Shown: piece after piece, positions 33,884 to 46,450 of the stretch
Position numbering within the stretch: the first letter of the stretch is position 1
Layout of the letters: each line of letters starts with the position of its first letter
Assembly: GCA_030737875.1 (NCBI GenBank)
Contig: CM060923.1
Span: 494,352,453 to 494,416,452, forward strand
Direction: 5' to 3'
Source of the DNA: Allium sativum
Taxonomy: Eukaryota > Streptophyta > Magnoliopsida > Asparagales > Amaryllidaceae
DNA length: 64,000 nt
Made by a program: the position numbers and the translations under genes
Notes under the pieces: model-generated
What the model saw: the letters and a program-made list of their open reading frames with translations, nothing else
Database searches by the model: none
Told to the model about the DNA's origin: nothing

Positions 33884-36800
33884 GTAGCTAAAACACTATT
33901 TACAACAAGCCCAAAACAAATCCTTTTATAATTATCTTTTAAACATTCGTTTAAAGATTCAATGATATTTGCTTCCATGATATAATCTGAGAAGGTTAAA
34001 GACGAATGTAATTAATACATTGTCATGAGAAACCCAAAACCATTTTATGCTTATAGAAATCACAGTTCGTACACTTAACTCATTTCCGACATTATCAACT
34101 TAACTATCTCTCGGTCAAGAGTGAGGCCAGGTAAGTTAGAGCACTGGTTGCATATCACCCCTTGCCTAGACACCCCATTCTTGACACTCAAAGATAGATA
34201 AGCGTACTTGTCGGCTTATTAGAATTAAGCACGGTAATCATGATATTCAATAAACAAGTAATTAGGAAGTGCATTTATATGACTATTGTAGCTTCACACA
34301 CTTTCAAACTTACTTCAATTTAACATACAAGTTAAACAATAATTTTAATATGATAAGAAATCATTAAGGATGTCATTGCAAAGTTTCATACAAAGTGTTA
34401 AAAAGCAACAATTCAAACTGCATCTATAGCGACTATCTCTATAAGTGCACTTTCAAGTTCAAGTCTACAATATGTCAATTCCGTACTAATCCTTATGTGC
34501 TTTATTTCAAGTCCATTACACTTGTTATAAAAGTCAATTCAAGTCCAAGTACAAGGCCATTCAAGTCCATTCCAATCCATTAACATGGATCACAAATGTC
34601 GCTTACTTTTAAAGTAAGAATCAAGTTAACATTTTTAACTTAAGTTACCAACATTCAAGCAACTTTAAGCATAGTTAAAAACATGCAAAAGGGTTTATGT
34701 TTGCTGTCCAAAATAGTGAGTAAACTCACCTTAATCCTTAGCAAATCCAAGATCCAAGAATAAGAATAAATGTCCAAGAATAGGAACAAAGATCCAAGCT
34801 AGTAACCTCCTTCCTTTCCTTGCTTTTCCATGCTTCCTTCCTTATATAGCTCAAGGCCAAAGATGGAAATTGAGAGGGTCTTGGATTTTTCAATTTCTAA
34901 CTTGCTAGAAGGTCTTGTAATGACGTAAGAAGGGTTCACTCAAAGTTTGAGTTGATTTGGAGTTGCTTTGAGTATAGTTTGAGAAAGTTAGTAAGGAAGA
35001 GGAAGAAGTAGAGATGCCATTAAAGGAGCTTCATTTTGCTTAGGAATTTTGTGAATGAAAAGAGAAAGCATACCCGTCCTTATATAGGAAAAGAAAGGTG
35101 GATGGGAAAAGACTAAAATACCCTTAAAACCCTAATAGCATTAATGAGAGAAGGAATGGTGTGTAAGAGAAGTGAAAGGTGTGTAAGAGATGGTAAGTTT
35201 GCTTTTTCAAAGCTTAAACATTAAGCATCCATTTGTATACATATAAGAAGCTTATATGCATACACTTCGGATATTTTCTGAACCTTTGATGTGACTAATT
35301 ATGCTTACATATATGTATATGTATGTATGTACATATATAGAAATGTACCAAACAACGTTGCGATGATATGAAACAACTTCTATTCAACATTAGGTTGTAA
35401 ATCTGGAAGTTGAACCTCGATCATATCTTTAGTTCTTTATCAAATGATTTATTTAAGTAAACAAAACTTGTAAATAAATTCCTTATCTTATTTAAATAAT
35501 GAAAACAAGCATATCTGAATTATAAAACACTTATTTAAATATTTAAATACCCAAAATACAAAAACTTTCCTTAAATGCTCATTTTTTAAAATGATGACAT
35601 CATCAAAATAGTTAACCATAAATATGAAAAATATTTTTATTTTCTAATTACTTTTGCTACTAATTATTAGAAATTCATTTAAATTTTCAACAACATTTAT
35701 TAAGAAAATAGTTATATATCGATAAAACGGTTTTCGATCGCATTTCGACATTTTCGCAAAAAATATATTTTTGAAAACATTTTTCTGAAACGAGTTTAGA
35801 ATAATTAATTATTAATTAAATGATGTTTAACAAGGTTATAAAATCACACTTAATAATATTACAAATAGTCACGATATTCGAAGATAAAGTGTTCGATTTT
35901 CCGGGTCTTTACGTCTGGAGTTACGGAGATTGACGAAGTATATCTTCGATAATCTTGTACTTGTACTTAGACGATCTTTGTTGATTCCACGTCGATTGAG
36001 ATTGTAGAGCGAAGCTCGAATGAACTTTAATGGAGGCTGGAATGATTTTGAGTCGTTGAGAAATGAATTGGGCAGCACTTCGTGGTTGGAGAAATTAATC
36101 CCCTTCATGGTGGAAATGGAGGGGTACTTATAAGTGTGGATGTAGAAAGGTCCAAAAACTGTATGCACAAGTCACTAGGTCATTGAGCGACCTAGTGTTT
36201 AGATCATGGAACAACCTAGAGCAACGCTGACCTGCTTTGAAGCTTTGTTGAATCGTTTGAACAACCTAACTCTAATAAATAGCCTCCTACGACCTTAGAG
36301 CCAATGACCTAACCTGAACATGTGGGAATGACCTAGCTCCCACTTTGACATTGTCTTATATCGTTGAACGATCTAACTTCCACAAACTGATGGTTGGCGA
36401 TCTAGACCATAGCTTTATTCTTAGGCAACGACCTAGTTAGGTCGTTGGGACATGCACTCTGCTAAACGATCTGGATCTTGAACGATCTAAAGGTTGAACA
36501 ATCTAGAGCTTGGACAGCCTAATGCCTAAGTGATCTAGTGAGTGAAGAACGAAGACTTAAGCGATCTAAGAACCAATGACCCACTTTCTTATCTGAACCA
36601 ATTTTCTTTTGAACGATTTAATGCCTGAACAACCTAGTGTCTGAACGATCTAGGGCTTGAGCAATCTAGTGACATTTTTAGGAGCCAGCGATCTAAGGTT
36701 TTAGCGACCTAACCCAATTTGTGCTTTGCCCATATATGAGTGAATGATTGTGTTGCCTCATCAATGCTTCATATCTAAACCATATTTTTATGGGTTAACA

Positions 36801-37600
36801 ATGGTTTCAAAAAGGAAGAAGGCTTGAACTCGGATTTTAAAGCTGAAATGAGAACGAGAAAACCACGTACAAAACTTGTTTTCCTCATTTCTTAGTCTTA
36901 CTAATAGGATCAAATGGGCTAGGACCCAGTCCAAGAAATGTGTTGATTATCCGTTCTTTTCTCTTTTAGAACAATATTCACACTTTTATGAAAGTTTCCA
37001 TAAATTAAAATTTGATTTCTCAAATATAATCAAAGCAATAACATATCAGAAATTCTTATTTACAAGAGTATTTAGATGTTTCATCAAAATTCAATGTAAA
37101 AAGTAGAAGTTATTTTATTATTTTGATAGAAATAAACTATATATGGTAAAAATCCAATTTCAAACAGTAAAATATTATCATTTTTTTATTAAATTTACAA
37201 CATTTGATGCAATACTTTGGAAATACAGAATATGTATAAGAATTCTCCACTTGTAATAAATGAGTGGATAATACTTTATACTTTCACATTTTGAATCACA
37301 AAATTATTTCTACATATTTATTCATTTTCTCAAATTACCATTATATGATCAAACATAAGAAACAAAATTACATAATTTGTTGCTCCAATATATTTTGAAT
37401 TTGTTTATCAACACTTGACAATTCTGTTATAAACTTCCTTATTTATTTTTAATCGAAATCTAATTTAAACTTGGAAAGAAAAATAAATATATATTCCATA
37501 AATTTATCTAATAATTAGTTATGATTAATTATATCATATTTCAGGTTTAAATTTAGATAATCTCATTTTATGCTTAAATTCTGATAATATCGATTAGGGT
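33884..37600. other. Degenerate DNA with - strand promoter-like segments
   Basis: No protein domain was recognised. On the - strand, TATA-like words at about 34846 and 35090 precede a leader-like stretch and AAG|GTGAGT near 34731, echoing the LTR layout. A second TATA-like CTTATAAG near 36130 precedes a 99-codon ORF (36168-35869) with no recognisable domain. I infer an old - strand LTR-derived sequence. 36720-37600 is plain AT-rich sequence. Confidence 0.4.
36176..36717. repeat. Field of degenerate RAYCTA words
   Basis: About 17 matches to (A/G)A(C/T)CTA lie in 545 bp, often as GAACGATCTA or GCGACCTA, with irregular spacing. A perfect inverted pair, AACGACCTAGTTAGGTCGTT, is near 36425. On the - strand the field lies just upstream of a TATA-like box, so enhancer-like repeats of an LTR U3 are one reading. 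Confidence 0.7.
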
Positions 37601-39861
37601 TGTAACAACCCGGAAAATCTGAGCAAGTTTAAATTTTTTTATTTTGGCAATTTTAACGAATTTTGAATATTTAAAATGATTATTTTAAATATTATCGACG
37701 AGAAATTTATTATGAATAGAATTCGAACGTATATATTTATATAGCTCGACGTTAGAATATAAATAATTTATTTTAAATTATAAAAGGAATTGAAAATGGC
37801 GTGGTAGTTCGATAATTCGATTTCAAAATTCAAATGAATGCACCGGGTTCAAAATAAACCGGATTTTAGTGAAACCAAAAATAGTAGAATCTAATTGATA
37901 ATATATTTCCAACGAATCCGAAAAATCAAAATTTCATAGCGGGAATCAAAAGTTATGTCCAAATGAATTTTTAGAAGAGTCACTATGGAATTTCTAGCCC
38001 TTAAAAATGGAAATTTTGCAAATGACCTCGGATTTCGACGAAACCACTTTTGTTGGATCCGTGATGTCAAGTTATTGCTAGGTTTCAAATTTCGTAATTT
38101 TTCGAATCAATATGTGAGCGTGGCAAAGGAAAACGCGTTTGACCAGTTTCAGTTGATTTCAATCGACTGGAAAATGGCCATTTTTCCAACGGTCTCAGAA
38201 TTTGATGAAACTAGTTTTGTTAGGACCGTATCGTCAATACGAAGCTAGAAAATATTTTTTTGGAATTTTTCGAGTTAGTATGTGACCCCAGTAAATTGAA
38301 ATGCATGTTCAAATCCAATATATAGAGTTATATGTTGATTTTGACGAAAACTGATTGAAACGATCGAATCAGCTTACGATACATATCCCATTGAGTTTGG
38401 AATGGGGGTAATTAGCTAGGGATGTTAGGCGGTGGGCCTCGTTTCGAGGTCGAAAATAAAAGTTGCTTTTTGGTGGAAAATAAAATAATTAAATAATAAA
38501 AAAAATAATAAAACCTCTCTCCTCTCCTATACCCTCAGCCCCCCCCCCCCTCGATTCATTCCTTACAGAAAAGGGAAAAAACGAGGAAGGGGGAGGAGCC
38601 GTCGCTCCTCCACCAGCGATGGACCGCCACCGCCGTTCAGGCGATAGCCGCATCCCCCCCCCTCTGATCCCTTCTCTTCTTCTCCCGCTTCGCCCTCCTC
38701 CTCCCTAGCCGCCTTCTCCGATCAGTTCCCCCTCCCCTCGATTCTCCTCTCCCCTTCCTCCGCCTTTTTCCTCCTTCCTCCCTCCCTGTCCCCTTGCTGC
38801 GCCCCCCTTGCCTCGCGTCAGCCACCCCCCTTCTCCTCTGAAATGAAGACCGATGCAGGACAGCCCCCCCCCCCCTTTTGCTCGATTCAACGTGAGTTAT
38901 TATAATTATTTTTATTTTTAGTTTGTTTATTTATAATAACAGTGTTTGAATCTGATTTTTAATGTACTAGGAGATTTGATTTTTAAAAGCGATAAAGAAA
39001 TGATTTTGAAAAATATAATTTTTATATTATAGAAAGGTTAAAAATATAATTTTTATAGGGTAGAAATGTTAAAGATATAATTTTTATATGAGTAGAAATA
39101 TAAAAATATGATTTTTACATTATAGAAGTGTTAAAGATATGATCTTTATTTTATAGAAGCAGCAAAGATCTGATTTTTATATAAGTGGCGATATAAAAAT
39201 GTAATCTTTATTATATGAATATCGTTGTAAAAATAGAATTTTTATCTATATAGTAGCAATGTAAAAATAGAATTTTTATCTATATAGTTGCGGTGTAAAA
39301 ATAGAATTTTTATCCATATAGCGTGATTATAAAAATATAATTTTTATCTACATAGCAACAATTTAAAAATGTGATTTTTATATATGTAGTGGCTACGGAC
39401 GATGAAAGTGACAAAAGGCGAGAACGGCGGAGATTTTCTACATATGAAGAGTCGAGGCGTTTGGGTTAGCTAGTCGGTGAGAACTTCTCACTTTTAATTT
39501 AATTTTTCTAGTTAAAATATATACTAGGATGCAGACGGTGTTTAGTAGCACCCAACACCCGTCGTCCACAGACCATGGACGGCTTGTATGCTTGTTTGTT
39601 TGATTTTGATGTGTAGTTGATTGTGTGATGTGATGTGAAATGAAATAAAATATTTTATAGTGGAAAATATATTATAGTTAAAAAAAGAATTTTTAACGTG
39701 TATTTAAAATAAATATTTATAAACAAATCGGAGATTTGTTTATATACACTGATTTGATTGATATTGATTGGGATGATAAATTTTACACATCGCCCAACTG
39801 CACAAATAAAATCTGTGTTTGATTGTTTGAAACCCCACACGGGTATTGGGATGATATTTGG
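37601..39861 (+). repeat. LARD3: start of a LARD-family LTR, split by the host gypsy element
   Basis: It begins TGTAACAACCCGGAAAATC, homologous to 4653 onward but diverged, and the upstream flank AGGGT is not a polypurine tract. This is therefore the left end of an element or a solo LTR. It holds the C-rich first exon (about 38520-38880), a donor GTGAGT at 38892, AAAAAT...ATTTTTA units, an acceptor ending at 39511 and hairpin C (39537-39580). Homology stops at 39861, where the - strand gypsy LTR starts; the rest should lie right of the window. Confidence 0.85.
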
Positions 39862-42800
39862 TGAGACGACCCCAAACCCCGTACTGACGGTGGCAAGGGT
39901 AATCCGTGGAATATAACACATAAACAGATAATAGCAGAACAAAAATAAATAAATACACCAGATAATGAACAATAGAATATACTGGATAAAAGTAATTATC
40001 AGAGTTACACAGTATACAGGATCATACTTAGTAAAAATACAGTTCAGCTATACATAAATGTCTACAGCGGAAATAAACAAAAGATGTACAATAGGAGATG
40101 AACAGCATAAAAAGAGTTAAATGATAGAATCCATCTTCAGCTCCAGCTATCCAGATAAAGCCAGCTAAACCTGAATACAAGGCTGCCCGTATAGAAAAAG
40201 GGGCACCCGAGTTTGAAAGTGAAACAAACTACTAGTCAGTCATGGGACTGGTATGAGAAATCTACTCAACACATATATAATTTGGCTAATCACAGGACCA
40301 CGCCACTTTCGTGGAACGGGTTTACTCCATTGGATTGTCGGTGCTTTAAAACAAATCTTTCTTTTAAACAACGCAGTGTATTTTATAAAAATGAAGCCAT
40401 TATAAGACTCAGTTCCCATCACACAATGCAACGCAAACCGGAGGATAGAGTTTTACCTTATAATGGCCAAAATATGCTTGATACGAATAAAACAAAGGCA
40501 ATTGATATTATTGCTAGTGTTTATATGTTTTTGAAAACAATTTCAAATCATAACTATCAATCATAGACGGCATGGGTACCATATATCATGTCGCCATATA
40601 TATATATACAATCACAACCGCACGATGTCGTATTTGGAAATTGGATTTCCGTCATGAACCAAGGCAAAAGATAGTCCTTACTGAATTCGAGACGCTCTAG
40701 CCCGTGTCTCAGGATCAGAGCTCGAGTGACCCTAGAATCGTCAGGGCCGGTCCACCGATGTGGATTAAAATTCCTGAACACTGTGTTTCCCCGCCCTCTG
40801 GGGCGTCAACGAGCCAACGAATGACACCATCGGACCCGGATCGTCCGATCAAACAGAGGCGCCTCGCAACAGCAACAACCACATAGGTGAAAAGTATATA
40901 AATGTCAGGGCTGGTAGGTCACTGACACCACCCTAGCTAGAAAGAAATGCATGCCCACCCTGAGGTCCTTCTCCCGTTTCTGGTTCATACCGGGGTGTGA
41001 GGCTCGCAAATTCACGTTATATACAAAGTTACGCCACACAGGCGGTGCTTTGATCATCACCACAAGACTTTGCTTTTCAACAGAAGCGCTTATCACTGCA
41101 TCTTAGCATGCCACACAGGCAATTCATGCCATGCGACTGATGTCTATCGATATACAACCTCTGAGCTCGTGCGTCTCAGAGAAGGGCGTTAAGCAAAAGA
41201 ATAAATTCTCCGCCGCCAAACGGATGTATATTTAATAGAAATCAATCAACACAGAATAAAATCCAATGTCAGACACACAGTCTATTTACAAGTCCGTTCT
41301 GGGTCTGAACTAAACCGGAGGCACTAAATACCTCGCAAACCCATCGATCACCACGTACGTCTGGACGATCACCACTCATTATCCATATTTCGGGATGCCT
41401 CCCAATCAGGACCTCGGTTACCATCCAAACGAGGTGAAGATCTCCGGTCTTCGACCACCGTCTTCATCTTCGACCTTCAATCGTCGGTCAATTATTTGAA
41501 ATGAGAATTAACTCGGCCTTTTCAAATAATTCACGTATATTTAGAATTTCAAATCAATTTATTTCAATGGTTAAATCATTCGACAACACCAATTTTGTTC
41601 TTTAATGTAATTTTCACACCAAACACATGCAACCATCAAATACCACATAAATCGAGCAAATTCAGTTCATTTTCATTCCATATCGTTTATGATATTTTAT
41701 AACTATTTATCGTTATTTTTATTTATTTTAAAATAGCCAACTTATTCAAAACGACGCTTCGGGCCATAATGCGGCCGTGGCGCTGTTTTTCTTCAGATTT
41801 GATTTACACATATCTGGAAATCTAACCGTTGGATCTTCACACAATTTACATCATTAGGAAGGTCTTTTCGAAACGAATCCAACGGTTCCAGTTTTCGGGA
41901 AAATCCGATGGTCGGATTTCCCGGTACAATCGTTTGAAGTTTCGATTTCAAAATACGAACTGCAGCGTCGTTATTCGATTAAATATAATTATATTTATAT
42001 ATATTTATAAATATAATCGTTTCTGGCGCTGTTTTTCTTCAGATTTGAATTAAACATTCCAGATAATCCAACCGTTGTATTTTTACAAAGTTGGTGCCGT
42101 TGGAAAGATTTTTCCAAGGCGAACCCAACGGTTGCGATTTCAGGAAAATCCGATGGTCGGATCTCCTGGTATAGTCGTTTGAAATCACGGTTTCAAATCA
42201 CGAACTGCACGGCCACGTTTCGTTTTAATTTTATTTATATTTATATATTTATATAAATATAGTTCATTCAACAATTTCAATATCGTTTTTACTTCAAATA
42301 TTTCACTAACGCCTTTAAATTTTGGAAAATTTCCCCATAACCTCCTTTGTACGGGAGGGGCTGGGAAAATTCCCAAATAGCCACACGGGCGTCTCATGTC
42401 GGAAAGAAAAAGAAAAAGCCAAGCGGCTAGCCAACAGGCTCATAAAATCATCACCCAAACAAAACAGTAAATGTGTACCTATTTGTCGGGCACAAAATTT
42501 TATTCCTCTTCTCTAGCCCCTTTGCTATAACCTGTTCAATAAATATGCATGTACATATATACAGTTCTTATCATTTATCATTTGATTTAAAAACACCATT
42601 CATTCTAATATTGCAGGCATAGGCAAAAATCATGTCATTAGCTAATTAATGAATATTTCAACTCACGCATATTTATTTGAACGAGTTGCTATCTTTAACA
42701 CTTCACATTTCAACAATTCATGTATATAATAAAAATGTGATTTTTATTGTAAAACAATTCATTTCAAAACACTATTATTTTATATAGTTGATAGAGGTGA

Positions 42801-45144
42801 TAAAAATAGGATTTTTATTATAAAACAATTTCTTTCAAAACGAGATTATTTTACACAGTTCATATAGTCGATCAAAGGTGATTTTTATTATCAAACAATT
42901 TATTTCAAAATATGAATACCATTCAACACATGAATTTCTAATCAACGAATGAATATCGATTCAACACATGAAGGTTTTCTATAGTTTCTATATATAGATA
43001 AAAATGTGATTTTTATATTTAAAACACGAATACCATTCAACACATGAATTTCTAATCAACGAATGAATATCGATTCAACACATGAAGGTTTTCTATTCAA
43101 TGAATAAATATAGTTTCAGCAAATGAAAATAATTCAAACACATGAATATTATTCAAAATTTCGGCAGCATAACGGCAGGGTAGTTAAAACCAGGACCGTC
43201 CCTAGTACGGCTCCTCGCTCTACCTTAAAACCTCGCGGTTTTTGACAATGGGGATCATGCATCTAGTTCGCACGCAGGCGGCATGTATATATTTATTTCA
43301 TTTCCACAAACTAATCCTATGTGGTTTCAACCAAATATTTCTCAACCACAAATGGGTATTTTTCAACCACTATCAATCAATATCAACCACAAACAATCCC
43401 AAACAACCATTCGCTATCAATCAATTTTCACACCAATCACAATCAATAAATATCGTCCATGGTTTGTGGACGAGGGGCGTATATATATATATATATATAT
43501 AGCAATTCACTTCTATTTCAACACATATATAATTTTTACAACGCATATATAACTTATACATCGAACGTACAACTTATACAACGCTTATACAAGAGGTGTA
43601 CAACGCTTATATAACTCATACATCAACTATATAATTTATACATCGTCGTTTTCCATATTGTTTATAAATTAGAAATCTCACATGAGTTCCACTCCACCAA
43701 AAATAGCAGAAGGCTCAGAAAAATATGCGGTCTCTTCTAAAATGTAGAAGGCGTCCACACAGTCACGATGTTTCCTGTTTCATCGAATTTCGTTTACATA
43801 TGAAAAAGATATGATTTTTCTCGTGAAATCAAAGTTTGCGACACTTTAAAGGTATCGAAATCAATTCAGATATTCAAAGTCGTACCTCAGCCCTTTGATT
43901 CAAAATTAGGTTTGAATCTTTCGTTCAATCCGAAGCTCAAGGGGAGAATCAGACTGCACTACGTTGTAGAGGGAGGAGCGGGCTTCCTGGCGATGGGGGT
44001 CTCGTGCAGTTCGGTGGTGGATCTGGGTCGTGGCGGCGATGGGAAGCGGCGAACTTTGGAGAGGAGGTTCTCGTCGATGCGACGATGAGAAGGGTCGAGG
44101 CTGGTCGGATTGGAAGAGTGGAGAAAGGGCTCTCGATTCGAGGTGGTGGCGGCAGTGGAAGATGGCTGAGGCGGCGGGATTTTGGTCGGGAAGTTTGGAG
44201 CAAGCGGTGCCGTCAGTCGCGAAAAGGAACGAGGGTTTTTTTGATTTTTTTATTTTAAAATAAATAATGAAAGAAAAATTCCTATTCGCCGATATATATT
44301 TATTTCAAAAATTAGAGTTTTCTTAAACTAACCCCAAATTAAACCCAACAACTGTCGTCCCCAGCGTTTTACCCCCATTCCGAACACAATGGGATATGTT
44401 TCGTAGGCCCATTCGACTGTTTCAGTCAGTTTCCATTCAAATCAAAATATAAAACATTCAATATTTAATTTGAACGTACATTTCAATTTGCCAGGGCCAC
44501 AAATTAATTCGAAAAATTCCAGAAAAACAAATCTAGCTATGTTTTGACGATACTGTCCTAACAAAACTAGTTTCGTCGAATTCTGAGACTGTTTGCAAAA
44601 AGGCCAATTTCTGGTCGATCCAATTTAACTGTAATTGACCAAAACACATTTTCCTTTGCCACGCTCACATATTAGCTTCAAAAATTATGAAATTTGAAAC
44701 CTAACAATAACTTCACATCCCGGATCCAACAAAAGTGGTTTCATCGAATTCCGATGTCGTATGCAAAATGGCCAATTTCACGGGCTATATAAATTCCATA
44801 GCGACCTTTCTGAAAATTCATTTGGCCATAACTTTTGCTTTCCGTTATGAAAATTCGATTTTTCAGATTCGTTAGAAAGGTATTCACTAACAGATTTAAA
44901 TATTTTTGGTTTCACTAAAATCCGGATTGTTTTGCACCCGGTACAGTCCGACAAAGTTTGAATTCAATTTTTGAAACTGCAGCGCCTCTTCAGGCCTTGT
45001 TTATAATTATAATTAATTATATTCATTTTCAATCGTCTATTCAAACCCACTTTCCATTGCAATTATTTAAAATATCTATTTTAAATATTTAAAATCCATT
45101 ATTTTGGCCATTACAATCTCCCCCACTTTTTCTGGGTCGTTACA
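39862..45144 (-). repeat. Host gypsy 3' LTR, about 5283 bp
   Basis: On the - strand it starts TGTAACGACCC at 45144 and ends GGGGTCGTCTCA at 39862. An alternative start, TGTAATGGCC, is at 45115. It has a C-rich leader (43890-44260), a donor-like GAG|GTACG at 43885, hairpins D (41161-41217), A (40396-40467) and E (40237-40250), a tandem duplication (41779-42024 and 42025-42240), and a repeat pair (42903-42982, 43024-43100). It also has a segment (42300-42550) that in LARDs lies in the interior rather than the LTR. Confidence 0.85.
40396..40467 (-). other. Hairpin A, second compensated variant (host gypsy LTR)
   Basis: In the sense direction GCCATTATAAG pairs perfectly with CTTATAATGGC. Relative to LARD1, the third and fourth pairs both changed (T-A to C-G, and G-C to A-T). 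The loop keeps TTGTGTGATGGGA. Confidence 0.75.
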
Positions 45145-45401
45145 ATCTCCCTCACTTAAAACTTTTCGTCCCCGAAAAGGAACAAAGTCGAAAGTGGTTT
45201 GATAAATCTACAATCACACAACACAACCAACAATCAAATCGTTTTAACCTTTCAAAAATATACTAATCAATTTCTATACTCTTTTTTTTTAAATCATTCA
45301 GACCATAGAATTTAAAAGTTCACATCCATGGAAAGAAAATAACAGTAGAGTAGAGAATTAAATGGTAATGCAAAGTAGGGTAAATGTACCTTGCACCGGA
45401 G
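45145..45401 (-). other. Host gypsy 3' untranslated region and polypurine tract
   Basis: AAGTGAGGGAGAT (sense) at 45157-45145 abuts the LTR start. A second AGTGGGGGAGAT lies about 29 bp inside the LTR, before TGTAATGG. No ORF corresponds to the extra acidic ORF of gypsy2. Confidence 0.75.
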
Positions 45402-46450
45402 TTAATCAGAGATATCTACTCGGCATCTAGGATAAGCTTTCTGAATGCTCTCCTCAGTTTCCCAAGTACAATCTCGCGTATCTCCACTCCATTGCACTTT
45501 GACTAAGTGAACCTTCTTGTTCCTCAGCTCTTTGGTTTCTTTGCCGATAATCTTTAGCGGCTCTCTTCTCACAGCTAATTCTGGAGTAATTTCAATATCC
45601 TGCTGAGATGCTTCTTCCACGATCAAGTCTGGATCATGAACGTGTTTTCGAAGTTGAGATATGTGAAATACATCATGAACTCCAGGCAACCAATCCGGCA
45701 ATTTAACCCTATAAGCGAGAGTCCCGATCCGTTCCAGAATAGGAAACGGACCAATGAATTTGGGCGCCAACTTTCCAGTTTTACCGAACCGGATAACTCC
45801 TCTCATCGGCGATACTTTCAAATATACATAGTCGCCAACAGCAAAGGATATATCTCTCCTTCTCCTATCGGCATAGCTCTTTTGTTGGCTTTGAGCGGCG
45901 AGTAATCGCTTCTTAATAAAATCGACTTTGTCGGCAGCTTCTCGAATCATGTCAGGACCCAACACAAGTCTATTACCTGGTTCGACCCAACAAGCAGGGG
46001 ATCGGCACGGTCTACCATACAATGCTTCGAATGGCGACATTGTCAGACTCGCCTGGTAGCTGTTGTTATATGAGAATTCAGCCAAATGCAGATGGTCTTC
46101 CCATGATCCACCGAAATCTATAACACAAGCCCGTAATAGATCTTCTAAAATACGATTTACCCTCTCAGTCTGGCCGTCTGTCTGAGGATGATAAGCGGTG
46201 CTTAAGTTCAACTTCGTTCCCAGCTCGACTTGAAATGCTTCCCAGAATTTGCTAGTGAATATTGTATCTCTATCATTGACTATACTGAGCGGCACTCCAT
46301 GCAGTCTAACTATTTCCCTGAAGTAAATCTGCGCCAGACTCTGAGCGGTTCTGTTTGATTTGACAGGTATGAAATGGGCGGTCTTCGTGAAGCGATCTAC
46401 GATCACCCAAATACTGTCACTCCCTTTTCTGGTTCTGGGCAGACCATCGA
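45402..46450 (-). pseudogene. pol: Integrase core and chromodomain-like C-terminus of the host gypsy (cut off by LARD2)
   Basis: The fragment starts at IDGLPRTRKGSDSIWVIVDR and contains the catalytic Asp in NDRDTIFTSKFW and the Glu in TDGQTERVN. It then has MSPFEALYGRPC, a GPF-type motif (KFIGPFPILERIG), and LRNKKVHLVKVQW...CTWETEESIQKAYP, a Tekay/Del-like chromodomain end. The frame is intact to the stop at 45402. Upstream the open frame runs about 27 codons into the LARD2 LTR (to 46532), an accidental fusion. The first catalytic Asp (MDFID) is on the other side of LARD2, 14 kb away. Confidence 0.92.
46446..46450. repeat. LARD2 target site duplication, left copy
   Basis: ATCGA flanks the LARD2 end and is identical to 60615-60619. 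Both copies encode the Ile-Asp of MDFIDG in the same phase. Confidence 0.92.

Noticed and set aside
35869..36168. 99-codon ORF on the - strand
   Set aside because: No recognisable domain; it lies in an LTR-like promoter region where a leader is more likely.
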